A stretch of DNA of 51,217 bases from Gallionellales bacterium GWA2_60_142 (GCA_001801085.1 MGWR01000008.1:1-51217); one strand, 5' to 3'; positions 1 to 7,747 are shown, counted from the stretch's first letter. Made by a program: numbers and translations. The notes: generated by a model not told the origin, from the letters alone.

Positions 1-2
1 TC

Positions 3-1436
3 ATGGAGTTTCAGCGTCTGAGCGAGGAATACTTGCCGGTCGCGAAGCGCTTGAAGGACTACAAGGAGTTCGTGCTGCATCTGAGCGACGAGCAGGCCAA
101 GACGCAGGGCGCGCGCTGCATGGATTGCGGCATCCCGTTCTGCAACAACGGCTGCCCGGTCAACAACATCATCCCGGACTGGAATGACCTGGTGTATCGC
201 GGCAACTGGCGCGAGGCGCTGGACGTGCTGCACTCCACCAACAACTTCCCCGAGTTCACCGGCCGCATCTGCCCCGCACCCTGCGAGGCGGCTTGCACCG
301 TGAACATCAACGGCGACGCGGTGGGCATCAAGTCCGTCGAACACTTCATCATCGACAAGGCCGGCGAGAACGGCTGGGTCGTGCCGCAGCCCGCGGCGAA
401 GAAGACCGGCAAGAAGGTTGCCGTGGTCGGCTCCGGCCCCGCAGGCCTAGCTGCCGCGCAGCAACTGGCGCGCGTCGGTCATGCGGTTACCGTGTTCGAG
501 AAAAACAGCCGCGTCGGCGGCCTGCTGCGCTACGGCATTCCCGACTTCAAGTTGGACAAGCGTCTGATCGACTGGCGCATGGCCCAGCTCGAAGCCGAGG
601 GCGTGAAGTTCCAGACCAACACCTACGTCGGCAAGCAAGCGCCCGGCGCTGGCGTCGTGAATGATGCGAAGAAGACGGTTACACCCGAAGAACTGGCGAA
701 GAAGTTCGACGCGGTGATCCTCGCCGGTGGCTCCGAGCAGCCGCGCGACCTGCCGACGCCGGGACGCGAACTCAAGGGCGTGCATTTCGCGCTGGAGTTC
801 CTGATCCCGCAGAACAAAGAAGTGGCTGGCGACGGCAAGAACCCGATTAACGTCAAGGGCAAGCATGTCGTCGTGATCGGCGGCGGCGACACCGGCTCCG
901 ATTGCGTCGGCATCTCGAACCGTCACGGCGCCGCGTCCATCACCCAGATCGAAGTGATGCCGCGTCCGCCCGAGCAGGAAGACAAGTCGCAGGTGTGGCC
1001 GAACTGGCCGATGAAGCTGCGCACCTCCAGCTCGCACGATGAAGGCTGCACCCGCGACTGGGCGATCGCCACCAAGGAATTCGTCGGCGAGAAGGGCGTG
1101 CTCAAGTCCATCAAGGCGGTACGCGTCGAGTGGAAGGACGGCAAGATGCACGAGATCGCGGGCAGCGAGTTCGAGCTGAAGGCTGACTTCGCCTTCCTCG
1201 CGATGGGCTTCACCAACCCGCTGGCACAAGTGCTGGATGCGTTCGGCGTGGAGAAGGATGCGCGCGGCAACGTCAAGGCCGACACCACCCACTACCGTAC
1301 CAACGTGGACAAAGTGTTCGCCGCAGGCGACATGCGCCGCGGCCAGTCGCTGGTGGTATGGGCGATCCGCGAAGGCCGCCAGTGCGCGCGCTCCGTCGAC
1401 GAGTTCCTGATGGGCTCGTCGGTGCTGCCGCGCTAA
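3..1436 (+). CDS. gltD: Glutamate synthase small (beta) subunit, 5' partial
   Basis: Small subunit of NADPH-dependent glutamate synthase, which passes electrons from NADPH through FAD and Fe-S clusters to the large subunit in ammonium assimilation. The N-terminal cysteine cluster is clear (C39, C42, C47, C51 in [13 protein letters not shown]), followed by a second group in CPAPCEAAC. Two dinucleotide-binding folds follow: [11 protein letters not shown] near residue 142 and [11 protein letters not shown] near residue 293. The first ATG lies three bases into the window. Family members usually carry a few more residues before the MEFQR-like segment, so I read the gene as truncated by the window edge. 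gltB would be expected just upstream. A GC-rich stem (1444-1451 with 1457-1464) separates it from hemE. Confidence 0.95.
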   Translation: MEFQRLSEEYLPVAKRLKDYKEFVLHLSDEQAKTQGARCMDCGIPFCNNGCPVNNIIPDWNDLVYRGNWREALDVLHSTNNFPEFTGRICPAPCEAACTVNINGDAVGIKSVEHFIIDKAGENGWVVPQPAAKKTGKKVAVVGSGPAGLAAAQQLARVGHAVTVFEKNSRVGGLLRYGIPDFKLDKRLIDWRMAQLEAEGVKFQTNTYVGKQAPGAGVVNDAKKTVTPEELAKKFDAVILAGGSEQPRDLPTPGRELKGVHFALEFLIPQNKEVAGDGKNPINVKGKHVVVIGGGDTGSDCVGISNRHGAASITQIEVMPRPPEQEDKSQVWPNWPMKLRTSSSHDEGCTRDWAIATKEFVGEKGVLKSIKAVRVEWKDGKMHEIAGSEFELKADFAFLAMGFTNPLAQVLDAFGVEKDARGNVKADTTHYRTNVDKVFAAGDMRRGQSLVVWAIREGRQCARSVDEFLMGSSVLPR

Positions 1437-1488
1437 TAAACAAGGGCGGGGGCAAACCCCGTCCATTGAGATAACTCAGGGAAATAAC

Positions 1489-2553
1489 ATGAACTTCAAG
1501 CTGAAGAACGACACCTTCCTGCGCGCGCTGCTGCGCCAGCCGACCGAATACACCCCGATGTGGATGATGCGACAGGCCGGACGTTACCTGCCGGAATACC
1601 GCGAGTCGCGCAAGACGGCGGGCAGCTTTCTCAGTCTGTGCAAGAACCCGGACTTCGCCACCGAAGTGACGTTGCAGCCGCTGGATCGTTTTCCTCTTGA
1701 TGCCGCGATCCTGTTTTCCGACATCCTCACCGTGCCGGACGCGATGGGTCTGGGCCTGTATTTCTCCGAGGGCGAAGGCCCGAAGTTCGAGCGTCCGCTG
1801 AAGACTGAAGCCGACATCATGGCGTTGCGCGTCCCCGACATCGGCACCGACTTGCGTTACGTGACCGATGCCGTGACCCAGATCCGCAAGGCGCTGGATG
1901 GACGTGTGCCGCTGATCGGCTTCTCCGGCAGCCCATTCACGCTGTCCTGCTACATGGTCGAGGGCGGCGGCAGCGACGACTACGCCAAGGTCAAGACCTT
2001 GATGTACAACGAGCCCAAGCTGATGCACCACATCCTGGAAGTGACCACGCAGGCGGTGATCGCCTACCTGAACGCGCAGATCGAAGCAGGCGCGCAGGCC
2101 GTGATGATTTTCGACTCCTGGGGCGGCGTGCTGTCGCATGCGGCGTTCCACGAGTTTTCGCTGGCCTACACCCGCCGCATCATCGACGGCCTGATCAAGG
2201 AGAAAGACGGCGTGCGCATCCCGTCTATCGTGTTCACCAAGGGCGGCGGCCTGTGGATCGAGAGCATCGCCGACAGCGGCTGCGACGCAGTCGGTCTGGA
2301 CTGGACGATGGACATCGGCATCGCGCGCCAGAAGGTCGGCCACAAGGTCGCCCTGCAGGGCAACATGGATCCCGCGGTGCTGTTCGCTTCCCCGGACGCG
2401 ATCCACAAAGAGGTCGACCGCATCCTCGGCAGCTACGGCTACGGCAGCGGCCACGTGTTCAACCTGGGTCACGGCATTTCGCAGCACACCAACCCCGAGC
2501 ACGCGGCAGCGCTGGTCGCGGCGGTGCATGAACTGAGCCGGAAGTACCACTAA
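1489..2553 (+). CDS. hemE: Uroporphyrinogen decarboxylase
   Basis: Cytoplasmic enzyme that removes four carboxyl groups from uroporphyrinogen III to give coproporphyrinogen III in haem synthesis. The 354-residue length is normal for the family. The N-terminal signature [16 protein letters not shown] is present and includes the conserved substrate-contacting arginines. The second signature [17 protein letters not shown] and the C-terminal [12 protein letters not shown] are also intact. The start is an ATG about eight bases after AGGGAAA. It follows gltD by 52 bases on the same strand and is closed downstream by a repeat element and a terminator. Confidence 0.97.
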   Translation: MNFKLKNDTFLRALLRQPTEYTPMWMMRQAGRYLPEYRESRKTAGSFLSLCKNPDFATEVTLQPLDRFPLDAAILFSDILTVPDAMGLGLYFSEGEGPKFERPLKTEADIMALRVPDIGTDLRYVTDAVTQIRKALDGRVPLIGFSGSPFTLSCYMVEGGGSDDYAKVKTLMYNEPKLMHHILEVTTQAVIAYLNAQIEAGAQAVMIFDSWGGVLSHAAFHEFSLAYTRRIIDGLIKEKDGVRIPSIVFTKGGGLWIESIADSGCDAVGLDWTMDIGIARQKVGHKVALQGNMDPAVLFASPDAIHKEVDRILGSYGYGSGHVFNLGHGISQHTNPEHAAALVAAVHELSRKYH

Positions 2554-2694
2554 CAGGTAGCTGAAAAACTACTGCGGTAGCGATCTGCGGCGTTGCGCGG
2601 TGCTCGGAATCCTCATGTACATTTAGTACATTCCGGTTCCTGCGCTCCGTGCGCCTTGCATCTCACTATCCTCGCTACGTTTTTAAGCTGCCTG
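2554..2694. repeat. Short palindromic intergenic element with inverted ends
   Basis: A 141-base element starts right after the hemE stop codon. Its ends are imperfect inverted repeats: CAGGTAGCTGAAAAACTA at 2554-2571 against the complement of 2677-2694. Near the middle is a small palindrome, TGTACATTTAGTACA, at 2616-2630. Its flanks add further pairing (GGAAT before, ATTCC after). There is no open frame. It resembles the small non-autonomous palindromic elements found between genes in many proteobacteria. No second copy is visible in this window. Confidence 0.6.
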
Positions 2695-2720
2695 TAGGAG
2701 CATCTTGTTAGATGTCATAG

Positions 2721-2746
2721 AGCCACGGTGGCCCCGTGGCTTTTTC
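2721..2746 (+). terminator. Rho-independent terminator after hemE
   Basis: Eight-base perfect stem AGCCACGG / CCGTGGCT with a five-base loop, followed by a short T tract. It lies between the convergent genes hemE and ubiA and most likely ends the gltD-hemE transcript. Confidence 0.75.
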
Positions 2747-2800
2747 CATTCAGATGGGAAGGCGTATTGCAGGTGGTGCTCTCTGCGTGTGCTTCGTGCG

Positions 2801-3679
2801 TTAGTGCAGTAAATAATCCGAGACCAGTCCGGCGAACACCGCCGCGCCGAACCAGTTGTTGTGCAGGAACGCGGCGAAGCATCGCTCGCGGTTCCTGTTC
2901 TTGATCAGGGTGTAGTGATACAGCGCGATGCCCGCCGCGGCCAGCAGGCCGGCGTGGTACGCCCAGCCCAGCCCGGTCATCTGTCCCGCCAGCGCCAGTA
3001 GCCCCAGCGTGATCGCATAGCAGCCCATCACCGCGGCGACATCGTGCTTGCCGAAGAACAACGCCGAGGAGTGGATGCCGAGATGGATGTCGTCGTCTCT
3101 ATCCACCATCGCGTATTCGGTGTCGTAAGCGACCGCCCAGAAGATGTTGGCGAGCAGCAGCACCCAGGCGACCGCGGGCACGTCGCCGGTCTGCGCGGCG
3201 AACGCCATCGGGATGCCGAAGCCGAACGCGATGCCGAGGTAGGCCTGCGGAATCGCGAAGAAGCGTTTGGTGAACGGATAGCTGGCGGCGAGGAAGGCGG
3301 CGGGGAAGGCCAGCAGCCAGGTCAGCGGATTCAGCGGCAGGATCAGCGCGAACGCGAGCAGCGTCAGCACGACGGCCAGCCACAGCGTCTCGCGCTCGCT
3401 GACCTTGCCGCTGGTCAGCGGCCTGTCTTTGGTGCGCTGCACATGCTTGTCGATATGGCGGTCGGCGTAGTCGTTGACCGCGCACCCGGCGGAGCGCATC
3501 AGCACCGTGCCGAGCGCGAAGATCGCGACGATCAGGCAGGACGGCTCGCCCTCGCCGGCGATCCACAAGCCCCACAGCGTAGGCCACAGCAGCAGCAAAA
3601 TGCCGATGGGGCGGTGCAGCCGGGTCAGCTGGATATACAGGGCGAGGCGTTCGGAGAGGATCATCGGGCAAGCGGGCAT
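2801..3679 (-). CDS. ubiA: 4-hydroxybenzoate polyprenyltransferase
   Basis: Integral membrane enzyme that attaches the polyprenyl chain to 4-hydroxybenzoate, the first committed membrane step of ubiquinone synthesis. Both Mg-diphosphate binding motifs are visible: NDYADRHID (N69, D70, D73, D77) and [13 protein letters not shown] (D186, D193, D195-197). Several hydrophobic segments alternate with these loops, as in the UbiA superfamily. The length, about 290 residues, is normal. The listed start is the first ATG. A second ATG five codons in ([10 protein letters not shown]) matches family N-termini equally well. It is a lone reverse-strand gene between hemE and the rhodanese. Confidence 0.95.
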   Translation of the reverse strand: MPACPMILSERLALYIQLTRLHRPIGILLLLWPTLWGLWIAGEGEPSCLIVAIFALGTVLMRSAGCAVNDYADRHIDKHVQRTKDRPLTSGKVSERETLWLAVVLTLLAFALILPLNPLTWLLAFPAAFLAASYPFTKRFFAIPQAYLGIAFGFGIPMAFAAQTGDVPAVAWVLLLANIFWAVAYDTEYAMVDRDDDIHLGIHSSALFFGKHDVAAVMGCYAITLGLLALAGQMTGLGWAYHAGLLAAAGIALYHYTLIKNRNRERCFAAFLHNNWFGAAVFAGLVSDYLLH

Positions 3680-3807
3680 CGGGTTCGGGCCGCGAGCATA
3701 TGCGGTACGAACGCAAATTTCAATCGGCCAGACTTCGTGTTCATGCTGGACGCGCAGCGTCGTCCGGCACTATCATCGCGCCGACCGATGAATCTAGGAG
3801 CAATACC

Positions 3808-4194
3808 GTGCAGCATCTGACCCCCAAGCAGGCCTACGACTTTTTGCAATCCAACCCCGAAGCGATCTTCGTCGATGTGCGGAGCGAAATGGAGCACATG
3901 TTCGTCGGCAGTCCCAAGGATTCCATGCTGATTCCCTGGGTGGACGGCCCGGAGTGGGACATCAACCCCCATTTCGTCGCCCATGTGAAAAAGGCCGCCA
4001 GCCAGAACCGCCCGGTGGTGCTGATCTGCCGTTCGGGCCGTCGTTCGATGGATGCGGGGCAGGCGCTGGAGCAGGCCGGGTTCACCGATATCTACAACGT
4101 GACGCACGGGTTCGAGGGCGATCTGGACGACAGTCATCATCGGAATTCGCATAACGGGTGGCGGTTTGATGGATTGCCGTGGGGGCAGACGTAA
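3808..4194 (+). CDS. Rhodanese-like sulfurtransferase domain protein
   Basis: Single rhodanese domain of 128 residues, probably cytoplasmic because no signal peptide is seen. The active-site loop is CRSGRRS with the persulfide-forming cysteine at residue 74, which fits the CxxxxR[ST] pattern. An upstream DVRSEMEH segment matches the usual substrate-side motif. I chose the GTG at 3808 because it follows AGGAG (3796-3800) with good spacing and begins the conserved LTPKQAY segment. The frame is open further upstream, but that part looks unlike a rhodanese. The physiological acceptor cannot be told from the sequence. The island with repeat copy A starts directly after its stop codon. Confidence 0.85.
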   Translation: MQHLTPKQAYDFLQSNPEAIFVDVRSEMEHMFVGSPKDSMLIPWVDGPEWDINPHFVAHVKKAASQNRPVVLICRSGRRSMDAGQALEQAGFTDIYNVTHGFEGDLDDSHHRNSHNGWRFDGLPWGQT

Positions 4195-4198
4195 GCTT

Positions 4199-4467
4199 GT
4201 AGGTCGGGACTCATCCCGACAACTTCAAAGACAAAACCGCCGGGGGTTGCCCGGCAGCAAGTTCCTTTCTTTTGCTTCGCCAAAAGAAAGGAACCAAAGA
4301 AAAGGCGACCCCGGTTCGCCGCCGCTACGCGGTTCCCTGCGTTGCTCGGTCGGTCAGGCGGCTGCGGAACTCGCGCTACGCGCTCAAACAGTCCTCGCCG
4401 ACATCCCCTGACCAACCTGCGCTACTCGGCGGCTCTCAGGGGAAGGAAAATCAAAACCGTAAACCCT
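4199..4467 (+). repeat. Structured repeat, copy A (left side of first island)
   Basis: Copy A reads forward. It begins with a small hairpin (GTCGGGA 4203-4209 / TCCCGAC 4214-4220). Stem H1 follows (GCCGGG 4239-4244 / CCCGGC 4250-4255). Stem H2 is CCTTTCTTTTG / CAAAAGAAAGG with a six-base loop. The long-range stem P is GGTCAGG 4352-4358 / CCTGACC 4407-4413, and the copy ends in TCAAAACCGT. Segments GCCGCCG and TTCCCTG near the middle can pair with CGGCGGC and CAGGGGAA near the end, an interleaved order that would form a pseudoknot. Short open frames inside it recur only because the repeat recurs. Copies B, C and D are at 6290-6519, 47302-47543 and 48730-48871. Confidence 0.8.
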
Positions 4468-4518
4468 GCCCTGTTGGCGCATGCGCCAACAGGGCATAGG
4501 CCATTCGGCCTATATATT
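4468..4518. other. Perfect 28-base palindrome plus second hairpin at cargo edge
   Basis: GCCCTGTTGGCGCA (4468-4481) is followed at once by its exact reverse complement, giving a perfect 28-base palindrome up to 4495. A second stem, ATAGGCC / GGCCTAT with a four-base loop, follows directly. This block sits where copy A of the repeat gives way to cargo DNA. There is no convincing T tract, so terminator function is uncertain. Confidence 0.7.
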
Positions 4519-4594
4519 TCGGCATATGGTTTTATGGTGGGATTGCTGGTAGGGTTCGCTTCAGTTTGTGCGGCGTTTTTGCCGTTTACTTTAC

Positions 4595-4601
4595 GTTGGG
4601 C
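4595..4601 (+). other. Integron core-site box GTTGGGC at the start of a cassette
   Basis: GTTGGGC fits the GTTRRRY core of integron recombination sites. If the crossover point is between G4595 and T4596, the cassette begins with TTGGGC. The box at the other end of the same cassette is GCCCAAC (5116-5122), its exact complement. That match is what a circular cassette would require. No complete attC or attI is visible upstream of this box. Confidence 0.55.
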
Positions 4602-4610
4602 ATAACGCAT

Positions 4611-5111
4611 ATGGAACTACCATCGCACTGGAAAGACGGAATCGTTGACACGCTACCAACATCTACAACTATTCGTGAGGTCGTTCATGCCCTAGTTGAT
4701 GCGCATGACATCGGGGCACTTGATAAAAATACGCAAACGATCTACGGGCGGCTAGCATTTAATAACTGTCCGGTACGAATCTACACAGCGGCGGATAATT
4801 TTGGGAATGTCAGCTGGTACAGCTTCGGGCTCTACGCATCTCGTGTAGCAAACCTTTCACCTGCCCAATTTATGCAGTTCGTAAAGGAGCAATTTACCGC
4901 CTACTGTGGAGACACAGGCGCAGCATCACTGGCAGCTCAAATAGATGACGACCAATGGGATCTCATAGGCCGCCTACATTTGCTCTATCTCACGATGTCT
5001 GTAGTTGATAGAGAAAAGACACGAAATGCTCTGGGCTTCGTTATGAATCCCCGCCGACGTATTCGCATATCAACTAATCCGGTTGCTAGGCTTGTCTCGT
5101 GGCTTACCTAA
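4611..5111 (+). CDS. Hypothetical cassette-encoded protein
   Basis: A 166-residue protein that I do not recognise. The start is the ATG ten bases after the TTGGGC cassette boundary. The open frame runs 45 bases further upstream, but that part lies across the recombination box. No good ribosome-binding site is visible, which is common for cassette genes. The sequence shows no signal peptide, membrane segment or familiar motif. It has a mixed alpha/beta look, with an acidic patch (QIDDDQWD) and a basic C-terminal segment (NPRRRIRIS). Base composition is visibly richer in A and T than the neighbouring housekeeping genes. The attC site starts four bases after the stop codon, so gene and site form one cassette. 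Confidence 0.7.
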   Translation: MELPSHWKDGIVDTLPTSTTIREVVHALVDAHDIGALDKNTQTIYGRLAFNNCPVRIYTAADNFGNVSWYSFGLYASRVANLSPAQFMQFVKEQFTAYCGDTGAASLAAQIDDDQWDLIGRLHLLYLTMSVVDREKTRNALGFVMNPRRRIRISTNPVARLVSWLT

Positions 5112-5115
5112 ACCC

Positions 5116-5180
5116 GCCCAACCCGGCAGTCAAGAGGGGACTGCGCAAAAAGCGCGCAGCCCCTTACTTTTAAGTTAGCC
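5116..5180 (+). other. Integron attC recombination site
   Basis: The left core box R'' is GCCCAAC (5116-5122) and the right core box R' is GTTAGCC (5174-5180). Between them is a long imperfect hairpin. GGGG (5136-5139) pairs with CCCC (5160-5163), and CTGCGC (5141-5146) pairs with GCGCAG (5154-5159). The unpaired A at 5140 is the kind of extrahelical base that marks the strand in attC sites. The CAAGAGGGGACTG and CAGCCCCTTACTT halves look like known attC arms. The site lies between two genes on the same strand, as in a cassette array, and the next gene begins at once after R'. Confidence 0.8.
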
Positions 5181-6104
5181 ATGAAGAAACGTGCGGAACA
5201 TAGTCCGATCTTCACCGCCACCCCAAGCGGCGTGCTTGTTCAGACGGGTAGTCAGTCGGACTTCACTGTCGAAGCCTCGTCGTCATACTTGGCGATTAAG
5301 CAGCGCGGCATAGAGCTACAGGAGCTCTTCCGGAAAAATGGGCTACAGATTCCGCCGTCGTCGTATCTGGCAAAACTGATTGACGATACCACCACACTTT
5401 CAGATTCTTGGCTTTGTAACGATCAGTCGCGTGCTACGGCATTTCATCTCTTTAGCGCAAGTCAGCTAGATCGCGTTGCGACTGCGGCGTTACCGCTTGG
5501 GGTCTCTTCGCAGGCGAAAGGCCTCCTCGGTGACTTGCTTTCCGGAAGTCTGGACCTTCTAAATCGCGAACGGTCGAAGGCCAAAGACACGTTATGGGAA
5601 CTTGAGCTTTGGCAAATCTTGTCGCGCATGGGAATGCAAGCAGCCTTGGCGGAACCAGACATTACGGTGCTCTTCGAAGGAAAAAACATTGGCATCGCAT
5701 GCAAGAAGTTCTACTCGGAAAATAACGTCGCAAAGGTTTTGTCGCAGGCCGTTTCTCAATTTGAAAGCGATTTTGACTTTGGCATTGTCGCTATCAATCT
5801 CGACGATCTAACGCCAGCTAACACCATTTTGAAGGTGAATTCGACCAACCAAATGTCGCAGATGATCAATCAAGTCAACTACTCCTTCATGGAATCGCAT
5901 GAAAGGCATCTACGTCGGTACTTGGAGCCTGGAAGGGCAATATGTACGCTGATATCGACCGCCGTTATCGTTGACGTGCCGAATACTAAACCTCGCTTCT
6001 TCAACTCTCGTCAGTCCATCGTATGGAACATTCCCGGCCTACCACCAGAAAAGGAAGCGCAAATGCGTAGGTTTTTCAACGCCGTCAATGCGGCTCATGC
6101 ATAG
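5181..6104 (+). CDS. Putative PD-(D/E)XK-fold protein, cassette-encoded
   Basis: A 307-residue protein starting with the ATG immediately after the attC core box. The middle resembles a PD-(D/E)XK nuclease core. An upstream helix carries E140 and E142 (WELELWQIL). Then come PD at 159-160, a short strand pair, and IACKK with K175/K176. A helix ending in SQAVSQFE follows. The residue expected to be D or E before the lysine is A173, so the metal site is incomplete or rearranged. The N-terminal 130 residues are unrecognised. Family assignment is inference from the motif pattern. A defence or DNA-processing role is possible but unproven. It is A/T-richer than the flanking chromosome. Confidence 0.6.
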   Translation: MKKRAEHSPIFTATPSGVLVQTGSQSDFTVEASSSYLAIKQRGIELQELFRKNGLQIPPSSYLAKLIDDTTTLSDSWLCNDQSRATAFHLFSASQLDRVATAALPLGVSSQAKGLLGDLLSGSLDLLNRERSKAKDTLWELELWQILSRMGMQAALAEPDITVLFEGKNIGIACKKFYSENNVAKVLSQAVSQFESDFDFGIVAINLDDLTPANTILKVNSTNQMSQMINQVNYSFMESHERHLRRYLEPGRAICTLISTAVIVDVPNTKPRFFNSRQSIVWNIPGLPPEKEAQMRRFFNAVNAAHA

Positions 6105-6157
6105 CGTTAACCCATCGTTGCAGGGGGCTCGTGCTCCTCACTTTGCAGGTTACCAGC
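6104..6157 (+). other. Possible degenerate attC after second cassette gene
   Basis: Directly after the stop codon, the sequence AACCCATCGTTGCAGGGG looks like the left arm of an attC, and GGTTACC at 6148-6154 could be a decayed right box. The predicted left box for this cassette is GGCTAAC. The string here is CGTTAAC, while a closer match (GGCTAAA) lies at 6174-6180. Pairing between the arms is weak. I treat this as a remnant or a chance resemblance. Confidence 0.25.
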
Positions 6158-6231
6158 ACTGCATTCCATAATTGGCTAAAGAGTAAAACGGGGTCAGCAT
6201 CATATTAAAGTCTGTCACGTTGCCTTCTTGC

Positions 6232-6260
6232 GTGTTAGCGCGGCATGACCGCGCTAACAC
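6232..6260. other. Perfect 12-base-pair hairpin at cargo edge of copy B
   Basis: GTGTTAGCGCGG (6232-6243) and its exact complement (6249-6260) surround a five-base loop. The hairpin stands at the boundary between cargo DNA and repeat copy B, as the palindrome at 4468-4495 does for copy A. A smaller stem, GTGCGC / GCGCAC, follows at 6274-6288. The interval from the hypothetical gene to here (6105-6231) holds no recognisable gene. Confidence 0.7.
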
Positions 6261-6289
6261 CAAAAAGCAAACCGTGCGCGTAGCGCACA

Positions 6290-6519
6290 CAAAACCTGTT
6301 TTTCATTTCCCCTGTGCGCCGCCGAGTAGCGGAGACTGGTCAGGGGTAGTCGGCGAGGACTGTCTGAGCGCGAAGCGCGAGTTCCGCAGCCGCCTGACCA
6401 GTCGAGCAACGCAGGGAACCCGCGAAGCGGGCGGCAAACCGGGGGCGCCTTCTTTTGGTTCCTTTTCTTGGCAAGACAAGAAAAGGGACTAGCTGTCGGG
6501 CTACCCCCGACGGTTTTGA
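6290..6519 (-). repeat. Structured repeat, copy B (right side of first island)
   Basis: Reverse-strand copy, inverted relative to copy A and ending close to the mltA stop codon. On the reverse strand it has H1 as GTCGGG / CCCGAC, H2 as CCTTTTCTTG / CAAGAAAAGG, and stem P as CTGGTCAGG / CCTGACCAG (6336-6344 with 6393-6401). H1 and H2 differ from copy A by paired changes that keep the stems. Copy B is nearly identical to copy C at 47302-47543, apart from a longer CCCGC / GCGGG mini-hairpin. Confidence 0.8.
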
Positions 6520-6532
6520 ATTTGAATCTCGC

Positions 6533-7747
6533 CTACTGCCCGTTCTTCCCCGGCACACAAACCGGCGGCGCAGCAACCGGTTGAGCAGCCATCGGCACAG
6601 GTGCAGGCAACTCCATCCCCTTCGGCAGCAGCACCCACATCTCCCCCTTCTGCTTCATCTTCCCCGCCATCGCCCCGGCCTCGTCGCCATAGCCCCAGAA
6701 GAAGTCCGCGCGCACCGCGCCCTTGATTGCGCCGCCGGTGTCCTGCGCCAGCATCAGGCGCTGCAGCGGCTCGCCGCTGTTCGGCCAGGTCGTCGAGAGG
6801 AACACCGGCGCGCCCAGCGGGACGGTGCGCGGGTCGATTGCGATGCTGTAGGCCTCGGTCAGCGGCACGCCGAGTGCGCCTAGCGGGGCGGACAATCTGT
6901 TCGGCAGTTCGCGGAAGAACACGTAGCTGGGATTTAGTGCTAACAGCGCGGGCAGCTTCTGCGGATTCTGTTCGGCCCAGCGCTTGATGCCCTGCATCGA
7001 GGCTTCTTCCAGTTTGAGTTCGCCCATTTCGATCAGCTTGCGGCCGATGGAGTTGTACGGGTGGCCGTTCTGGTCGGCGTAGCCGACTTTCGCCAGCGTG
7101 CCGTCCGGCAGCTCGATGCGTCCCGAGCCTTGTACTTGCAGGAAGAACAGTTCGACGGCGTCGTCCACCCAGAACAGTTCGCGTCCCTGCAACGGCGCTT
7201 TACCCTCGTCGATGGCAGCACGGTCGTAATAGGGCACGATGCGCTTGCCCTCCACCCGCCCGCGCAAGCGCAGGCCTTTGAGCTGCGGATAGAGTTCGCC
7301 CATGTCTATCGTCAGCATGTCGTCCGGCACGGCATACAGCGGGTGTTTGAAATGTTCGGTGCGTACCCGGCTGCCCGACAGGCGCGGTTCGTAGTAGCCG
7401 GTGACCAGGCCTTGCGTCGAGCCGTCCGGGTTGTTGACTTGATACGGCGCGAAGTCTTGTTCGAAGAAGGCGCGCAGCGCGGCATTGTCCGGGTCGGCCA
7501 GTTGCTCGCCGCGGGCGCAGACATCCTGCCAGGCGGGCCTGTTCTTCAATGCGCGGCAGCCTTCGCGGAAGGCTTTCCAGCTTTGTTGCAAGTCGGTATC
7601 CGGCCAGCCCGGCAGTTTTTCCCACTGGCTTGCAGCCAGCGGCGGAACCGGGACGGTCGTCGTCGGAGGAAGGAGGATGGGGGGTGTGGGCGGAGCAGAG
7701 CAGCCGACGATCAACAGCAAAACGAGTAGCGGGATTTTCTGGAGCAT
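6533..7747 (-). CDS. mltA: Membrane-bound lytic murein transglycosylase A
   Basis: Outer-membrane lipoprotein that cleaves peptidoglycan glycan strands with formation of 1,6-anhydro ends. The N-terminus is a lipoprotein signal ending in LLIVGC, so C16 is the likely lipidated residue. Downstream is a proline-rich linker, then the MltA domain (TGYYEPRLSGSR) and the C-terminal 3D domain with AQDTGGAIKGAVRADFFWG, which holds the conserved aspartates. The length, 404 residues, is normal. It ends about 13 bases from repeat copy B and is the last gene of a reverse-strand group with apaG and the GGDEF gene. Confidence 0.93.
   Translation of the reverse strand: MLQKIPLLVLLLIVGCSAPPTPPILLPPTTTVPVPPLAASQWEKLPGWPDTDLQQSWKAFREGCRALKNRPAWQDVCARGEQLADPDNAALRAFFEQDFAPYQVNNPDGSTQGLVTGYYEPRLSGSRVRTEHFKHPLYAVPDDMLTIDMGELYPQLKGLRLRGRVEGKRIVPYYDRAAIDEGKAPLQGRELFWVDDAVELFFLQVQGSGRIELPDGTLAKVGYADQNGHPYNSIGRKLIEMGELKLEEASMQGIKRWAEQNPQKLPALLALNPSYVFFRELPNRLSAPLGALGVPLTEAYSIAIDPRTVPLGAPVFLSTTWPNSGEPLQRLMLAQDTGGAIKGAVRADFFWGYGDEAGAMAGKMKQKGEMWVLLPKGMELPAPVPMAAQPVAAPPVCVPGKNGQ

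Noticed and set aside
4230-4500. Short open frames within repeat copy A, also seen in copies B and C
   Set aside because: They recur only because the repeat recurs. Insertions and deletions between copies ignore the frame, while stems are kept, so the element is not coding.
6185-6215. A RAYT-type REP element based on the GGGGTCAG string
   Set aside because: Only one short match is seen, with no paired hairpin and no RAYT transposase gene.
4195-6530. A CRISPR array or tRNA-linked integration site in the islands
   Set aside because: There is no regular repeat-spacer pattern and no tRNA-like sequence at either border.
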